Source of the DNA: Sapria himalayana
Lineage: Eukaryota; Streptophyta; Magnoliopsida; Malpighiales; Rafflesiaceae
Assembly (NCBI GenBank): GCA_029783825.1
Contig: JAREIK010000379.1
Span: 287,340 to 351,339 of the forward strand
DNA length: 64,000 bases
Reading direction: 5' to 3'
Shown here: piece after piece, positions 59,242 through 64,000 of the stretch
Position numbering within the stretch: the first letter of the stretch is position 1
Layout of the letters: every line of letters starts with the position of its first letter
The notes under the pieces: generated by a model
Databases searched by the model: none
Seen by the model: the letters and a program-made list of their open reading frames with translations, nothing else
Told to the model about the DNA's origin: nothing
Made by a program: the position numbers and the translations under genes

Positions 59242-59369
59242 GTCTTGAAAATAGGTCATGACAATGAAATGAGAAGAAATAGAGAATTGGAGGTCGCAAC
59301 AAGAAATTCAAAGTTGGGCCAATCTTTTTAGATTTTACAATAATAACCTTATAAGTTAGGGCTAGGAGG

Positions 59370-59384
59370 AGACCGTATAAAAAC
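59370..59384 (+). promoter_or_regulatory. Candidate TATA box of LTR D
   Basis: ACCGTATAAAAACAT in a locally less AT-rich setting, downstream in the LTR, where U3 of an Athila LTR would end. Inference only. Confidence 0.35.
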
Positions 59385-59749
59385 ATATTCTTCTTCATGA
59401 AAAGAAAGGAGAGAGGCATTGAAGGATAACCAGGAAACTAGTAGCTGATGGCTTCACTTATTTTTCTTTCCTTTTTTTTTATTTTCTTTTTTTAGTATAG
59501 ACCTAGATTAGATTGGCATTATTCTTCGTTGTTTTGTTGTGGATCTGAAACTTAGCTTGTCAGAAGCAATTACCATGTGTCCATAGGTGATTGCAATCCA
59601 GTAATATCGAAGCAATACTTTTGCTGAACTGATTTAGTTGTTGAGCGTGTATTTTATGCAAGAATCAGTGAGCATTCTTTGGAAGCAAAAGGTTAAATCT
59701 AATGGATTGCTGAACTAATATAGGCTCTCTTCATTTCTTTGTCTGAAGG

Positions 59750-60195
59750 TCACGATCTCTCTTCTTCTTTCAGATGTAAAAGATGAGGAAAAGAACCTTC
59801 CTAGATATACTTCTATCAGCACCTCCCAAGTGTTTACTAAGCCATATATAAAGATTAAAACCATGTGGTTGTCATATCTCTTAGCAAAAATGGGTACAGT
59901 TATAGCTTGATTACTTCTAACCTAACTCTATTCAACTTGACAATGTGGGTTATTCTCAAAAATTTACTCAGATATTCATTAGGATCCTATGATGGATGGT
60001 CTATAAACTAATTCTGTTGGACCATTATAATCAAAGCTAGTTTAAGCACAAAATTGTTTGCCTTAAAAGTTGGTTGTCTTACTATTGAATATTCTTCCTA
60101 GATGACTAATCTCTATAAATCATCCAAGGTGTCTTCACTTGGAGGTATTGTTGCATATTCTTGGTCTACTATTGGAGCCATCCTTTTTTATACCA
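59750..60195 (-). pseudogene. Athila-type gag, N-terminal half, inverted
   Basis: Minus strand from about 60195: APIVDQEYATIPPSEDTLDD, then RQPTFKANNFVLKLALIIMV followed by QQN, then DPNEYLSKFLRITHIV, then LYPFLLRD. Known: Athila gags read RRPAI.ANNFELKPALI.MVQ.NQFGG...EDPN.HL..FLEI..T, then LRLFPFSLRD.A..WL. The match is strong and ends near 59770. Stops are present. The orientation is opposite to the gag C-terminal half and RNase H at 61395-63735, so either an inversion or a separate inverted element. Confidence 0.75.
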
Positions 60196-60362
60196 TTTTT
60201 GCTGTTTCTACAATTCTAACCTTCATTTGGCTTCTCAGTATTCTTTCAATTTCAGAATCCAGATGAAACAGACATACTTTTTGCTACCTATGCATGAATT
60301 ACTTCTTGAAATTGAAATACACTAAGATCAAGAGGGATTAATGGCATCAAATATAATGTTAC

Positions 60363-60390
60363 ACACACACACACATATATATATATATAT
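60363..60390. repeat. (AC)n(AT)n microsatellite
   Basis: Short AC run followed by AT run. Confidence 0.9.
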
Positions 60391-61390
60391 TTAGCTCAAA
60401 AAGTTTAGTGTCTTCATAAGATCCTATTGTTAATTCATATTTTTGTGATTTCTTTTTTTTTCAAAAACATGTCCAAACTAATATCTCCCTTTTTTCTAAA
60501 TATTGTCCTAAATATTTTTTTCAATCTCTTTCAATGACACTACAAAACATAATTACCTTTTTTTGTATAGTCTAAATCACTCTTCTTTGGCACGGTCTCA
60601 TGGAGATTGTAATTGGATTTAGTTTATGGCATTGCAAGTGCGTGGGACATACAAGTAGTACAAGTGAATGTAAATCCAAATATTATTCCCATAGAGATTG
60701 ATAAGAATTGAATTGATAACTACCCAAACTACTAAAGATTTGCACAATTCGAACCATTAAAAAAGTTTTCATAAATAGTTAAAAGATAACGACAATTAAA
60801 GAACTAAAACTCTATACAAAATTCAGCTAAAATCACAAAGACAAATTGGACTGGATCAATTCTCTTGTAGAAATTGACACATACTCCAAGTGCTTTGGTA
60901 TGAAAAATTCTTGTAGACTTATTTAGTATGGCTTTTTCTAGAAAAAAGTTGAAATCTATCAAGCATAATCTTCAAATAGTCTTGGATCTCTCCCTATAGC
61001 TACATATTTCACCACTAAGATAATATTACTTCCCTAGAAGTTTAAGATCTAAGTGGTTACTAGTAGTTTGAGTCATCTTAAGAAAACTAGGTATTTTTTC
61101 TTTCTCAATATTTCATACTCATTTCTGATGACTACATGTTTTTTGCTTATTATGACATGAGTGTTGCAAGTCTCTACAAATGGTTGGTGCCTCTTTCTTT
61201 AAATCTTAGAAAGTTTTTTCTTCCTTTGATTGGATCTAAGCCAACATGGGGATATCAATCATTCAAAAGATTAAGATGACATCTCTGGTGATTTATCTAG
61301 AGATCATTCCATTTTCTCATCTCTAAGTAAAATGGGGATTTATCTACATAAACTGATATAGTTCCTCTATTCTTTTCTTTTAGCCTAACA
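60391..61390. other. Retroelement-like untranslated sequence, no gene recognised
   Basis: Around 60635 the stretch GCAAGTGCGTGGGACATACAAGTAG..CCAAATATTATTCCCATAGAG (given in pieces) resembles a conserved untranslated block seen in plant gypsy elements (GCAAGTGCACG...TCCCACGAG). Otherwise no domain seen. Confidence 0.3.
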
Positions 61391-61394
61391 TATA

Positions 61395-63735
61395 CCCTTT
61401 ATAGATTGTTCACTGATATCTTTTACCACTTGATGAATTATACCTCTAAGGGTATAATCAATGTAGCTTGATGTGGAGCTTTCAAAAGAAGAAGTGTAGA
61501 GGAAGTAAGGTAATTAATCGAAGACCTTCCTAGATGCAGTATGAGGGCTCCATCTGAATCAATAGGAAGTAATAGTAGAGCAAGAGGGGTGGAGTGATAG
61601 AGTTGAATAGAATGATTGCTATTGAAGCCAAATTTGATGCCCTTATGAATAGGCTAGACAAACAAAAAAGAAGAAACACTCTACTCATGAGACTGGAGTA
61701 GTTGAAAGAGATGAAAATAGAAGTAGTGTTGAGGGATAACAAGAATAAGGTCCGTATGAAGTTGAGGAGGCAAACTACCTTAATGAACAAAAGATTTATT
61801 ATTTCAAACCTAACCCCAATTTTCCAACACATTACACACCAGCATTAAAGAACCAATGAGAACTTTTCTTATTGTGGAGAAGGACAATGGGGCCTAAGGC
61901 ATGAAAAACTCTACTAGAGTGGGTATGCTCCACCAAGGTTCTAGTAGTAGCAGCAAGAAGGAGGAAAGAACAAGGTTGGTCATCATGGTCAAGAGAAGAT
62001 CCAATCATTTGAGGAATAGATGTAGTAGTTCATGGAGGACAACAAGAGGATGTTGAGCCTCCATGAACATAAATTGGTTGAATTGGAAACTTTCAACTCC
62101 AACACACAAATATTTTAGGCAAATACATGTTCTTCCCTCAAAAAATCTTGAGACTCAAGTAGGGTGGCTAGTGGGGGTGTTCAAATTTTTTATTGGCCAC
62201 AAGTTCCTACCCTACCAGATCCTACCCTACCCTTCTGAAAGATTAACCACAAAAATAAGGTAGGAATGCGAAAGATTTTTTGGTCTTCCGATTAAATCAG
62301 GTAGGAATGCGGAATAGCAATTCAATTCTGCATTCCTACCCTACCCTGCCCATATTAATATATATATCTATTATATAAATATTTATGGTGGATTGATGGC
62401 TAAAACATTATAATTATTGTTGTAATTGTTTTAGATTTTAGTTTTATTGATTTATTGTGTTATTAAATTGGTGCAACATTAGTGCAAGTTATTTAATTAA
62501 ATTATTAAAATATTTCAAAAATTAATAACTACAAAAGTGTTTACCCATCTTCCTTCCCGACTTCCTACCTAATTAATCGGGCAGAAATTTGAGTAGGAAT
62601 GCTACATCTTATTAGGTAGGGTATGGTAAAAAAAATTCTTCCACCAAGTAACAGGTAGGAATGCAGAAAACTATATCTTTTATTCGTAGGGTAGGGTTGA
62701 CACCCCCAGCAGCTAGCCCTAAATTTGCTAGGTTAGAATAAATATAGTTTTTCTAGTGATACTAATAAGAATCTGAAAGACTACATGATTGTGCAACTCA
62801 GAAGTGGGAATGAATTGGAGAACAAAAAGTTAGAAGAAAGTGGAAATATGAAGTGCAGTATCAAAAATACTATAAAAGAAGCTGAAATATCGATGTAGCA
62901 GCAACATGATGAAGAAGGAACCAACAATCCAAAAGAAAAAACTCAAATATCTAGGAATGAAGTTTTCTTCCCGCAGAGACTACAAATGACTAAAATAGAG
63001 GAGTATTTCTCCAAGTTTTTGGTGATCTTTATGAAAGTGGAAATCAACCCATCTTTTCTAGAGGTAGTTGTTCAAATGTCACTCTATGTTAAGTTTCTAA
63101 AGGATATCCTTAATAAAAAAAAGAAAATTTGCTGAAGATGAAGTGGTGAACCTGACTGTCACATGTAGTATAGTCATCTAGAGAAGACTACCAGAAAAAA
63201 TGAAGGATCCAAGAAGTTTCACTATTCCATGCACTATCGGAGAAGTCAAAAATATCAAGAGCATTATACATTTGCTGGAAAAGGATAGTTTGATTTTAAA
63301 GAGTCCTACTAAAATGCATTTGAATAGATCAATCCAGACTAGTGGAAACTCAAAATCATGGCCACACTAGACTAGAATAGTGCATTTGAAATCATGTGTG
63401 ATGCTAGTGATTTTGTAATGAGAGCTATACTGATACAAAGAAAAGATAAAATATTCAGGGTCATCTACTATGCTAGAAAAACCTTCAATAAAGCTCAAGA
63501 AATTATTTCTCTACTAAAAAAGAGATGCTAGCCATAGTATTTGCATGTAAAAAATTTAGGCCATATATTTTGGGTTATTATGTTATCATCCATACTGACC
63601 ATGTAATAATTAAATATTTAATGGAAAAGAAGAAAGCTAAGCCAAAATTGATCAGATGAGTGCTGTTACTACAAGAATTGAATCTTGAAATAAATGATAA
63701 AAAGGGTTGTGACAATGTGATAGGTGATCACTAGT
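61395..63735 (+). pseudogene. Athila-type gag C-terminus to RNase H, with deletion and hAT insertion
   Basis: In order: GIINVACGGAFKRRSVEEVR (61450-61510), the gag segment usually followed by LIEDLP; TAIEAKFDALMNRLDKQ-like sequence at 61615; FMEDNKRMLSLHEHKLVELE (62031 on) and NLETQVG (62146), the typical gag end; an hAT insertion at 62172-62708; LRSGNELENKK (62800); FFPQRLQMTKIEEYFSKFLV (62967) and PCTIGEVKN (63232), the gag-protease junction. The sequence then jumps, without retropepsin or reverse transcriptase, to RNase H: FEIMCDASDF (63388), RKDKIFRVIYYARKT, EMLAIVFACKKFRPYILG, HTDH and KYLMEKKKAKPKLIR. The RNase H acidic residues (Asp of CDAS, Glu of KEM at 63522, Asp of HTDH) are all present, but a frameshift lies between 63500 and 63522. 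Dead. Confidence 0.88.
62172..62708. mobile_element. Non-autonomous hAT-type element, 537 bp, inserted in Athila gag
   Basis: Left end TGGGGGTGTTCAAA; the complement of the right end reads TGGGGGTGTCAACC. Target duplications are GTGGCTAG (62164-62171) and GCAGCTAG (62709-62716), 6 of 8. Subterminal words are CCTACCCTACC on one side and GGTAGGG / GTAGGAATGC on the other. The insertion falls right after the gag motif NLETQVG, and gag-like sequence resumes after 62716. Confidence 0.8.
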
Positions 63736-63819
63736 GAAGAATGAAAATAACTACTTGAAATGAAGGAGAATCTAAAGTCATTAAAAATTTTTTAGATGAG
63801 TATTTATTTTAGCTGTCAT
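63736..63819. other. Short flank between RNase H remnant and hAT end
   Basis: GCTGTCAT at 63812-63819 is the presumptive left target duplication of the element starting at 63820; its partner lies outside the window. Confidence 0.4.
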
Positions 63820-64000
63820 TAAAGGTGTCAACTGAGTCGGGCCGGCTCGGACCGGCATGAGGCACGACACAATTCGGCCGTGCTGGGCCGGCCCGACACA
63901 GGAATTTTCCATGCCCGGGCCCGTGCCATGTCAAGGCCAACCAAGCCTCGTGCCGTGCCTGACCCAGCATGATTTGGTGGCCCATGGCATGGCCTGCCGG
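63820..64000. mobile_element. hAT-type element, left end, cut by window edge
   Basis: Starts TAAAGGTGTCAACTGAG, close to the family terminus TAGAGGTGTCAAA, then a GC-rich subterminal zone (GGGCCGGCTCGGACCGGC, GGCACGACAC, CATGGCATGGCCTG) with the same words as 959-1342. It extends beyond the window, so length and coding content are unknown. Confidence 0.75.

Larger units (their letters stand above)
58872..59440 (+). mobile_element. Athila-like LTR D, 3' part
   Basis: Continues LTR D after the CACTA insertion. GTCATGAC-type words recur, culminating in the 18-bp minisatellite at 59080-59241. CCGTATAAAAACATA at about 59372 is a good TATA box candidate for the LTR promoter, followed by a GA-rich stretch. 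The LTR end is not resolved. Confidence 0.5.

Noticed and set aside
59017..59331. 104-codon open frame with LVVTSE-like repeats
   Set aside because: Explained by the 18-bp minisatellite, whose period is a multiple of three; no homologous frame in the other LTRs.
1..64000. A novel non-transposon system, such as a defence island, gene cluster or CRISPR array
   Set aside because: Every recognised domain belongs to plant transposable elements; tandem repeats lack the spacer pattern of CRISPR, and no cluster of host genes is present.

Overview
This window looks like AT-rich intergenic DNA from a flowering-plant nuclear genome. Every coding segment I recognise belongs to a plant transposable element: Ty3/gypsy of Athila and chromovirus type, Ty1/copia, hAT and CACTA (En/Spm). 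Genes have GT..AG introns of 80-510 bp, and there are many dinucleotide microsatellites. I see no convincing host gene, tRNA, rRNA, CRISPR array or bacterial-style operon. I cannot name the species.

Layout. 1-1342: the N-terminal part of a hAT transposase on the minus strand (open to the window edge), with a GC-rich subterminal zone and terminal inverted repeat (TIR) to its right. 1.3-7.5 kb: decayed sequence with one 272-bp tandem duplication. 7.6-9.3 kb: a hAT-like GC-rich end next to a minus-strand copia-like remnant. 10.9-15.24 kb: a minus-strand gypsy remnant (reverse transcriptase start, gag, probable LTR). 16.7-20.6 kb: a plus-strand copia remnant (primer-binding site, gag) whose gag is split by a 716-bp hAT insertion. 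20.6-32.9 kb: an Athila-like array ordered LTR-internal-LTR-internal-LTR, with gag and protease but no reverse transcriptase or integrase. 32.94-34.35 kb: a hAT transposase pseudogene. 34.6-35.8 kb: a second copy of the copia-like remnant. 36.3-36.8 kb: a 515-bp hAT-type insertion. 37.8-42.8 kb: a diverged 0.9-kb direct repeat pair carrying Z-DNA-prone tracts.

The right third is a clear nest. An Athila-type LTR (about 42.85 kb onward) is split by a structurally complete 13,950-bp CACTA element at 44,922-58,871, with 25-bp TIRs matching at 22/25 and an exact TCT target-site duplication (TSD). Beyond it lie the rest of the LTR, an inverted piece of gag, plus-strand gag, and an RNase H domain that stops before the window end. 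A separate hAT element sits inside this gag, and another hAT start lies at 63,820. The CACTA element carries both genes typical of its superfamily. The first is a TNP2-type transposase in four exons whose lengths add to exactly 1,147 codons but which has seven premature stops. The second is a transposase_24 (Ptta/En/Spm) gene in five exons with frameshifts. It also holds an internal hAT insertion, a probable solo LTR and several minisatellites.

The window therefore records successive insertions rather than a working pathway. All visible transposition genes are broken except possibly the edge-truncated hAT transposase, whose visible 146 codons are uninterrupted.
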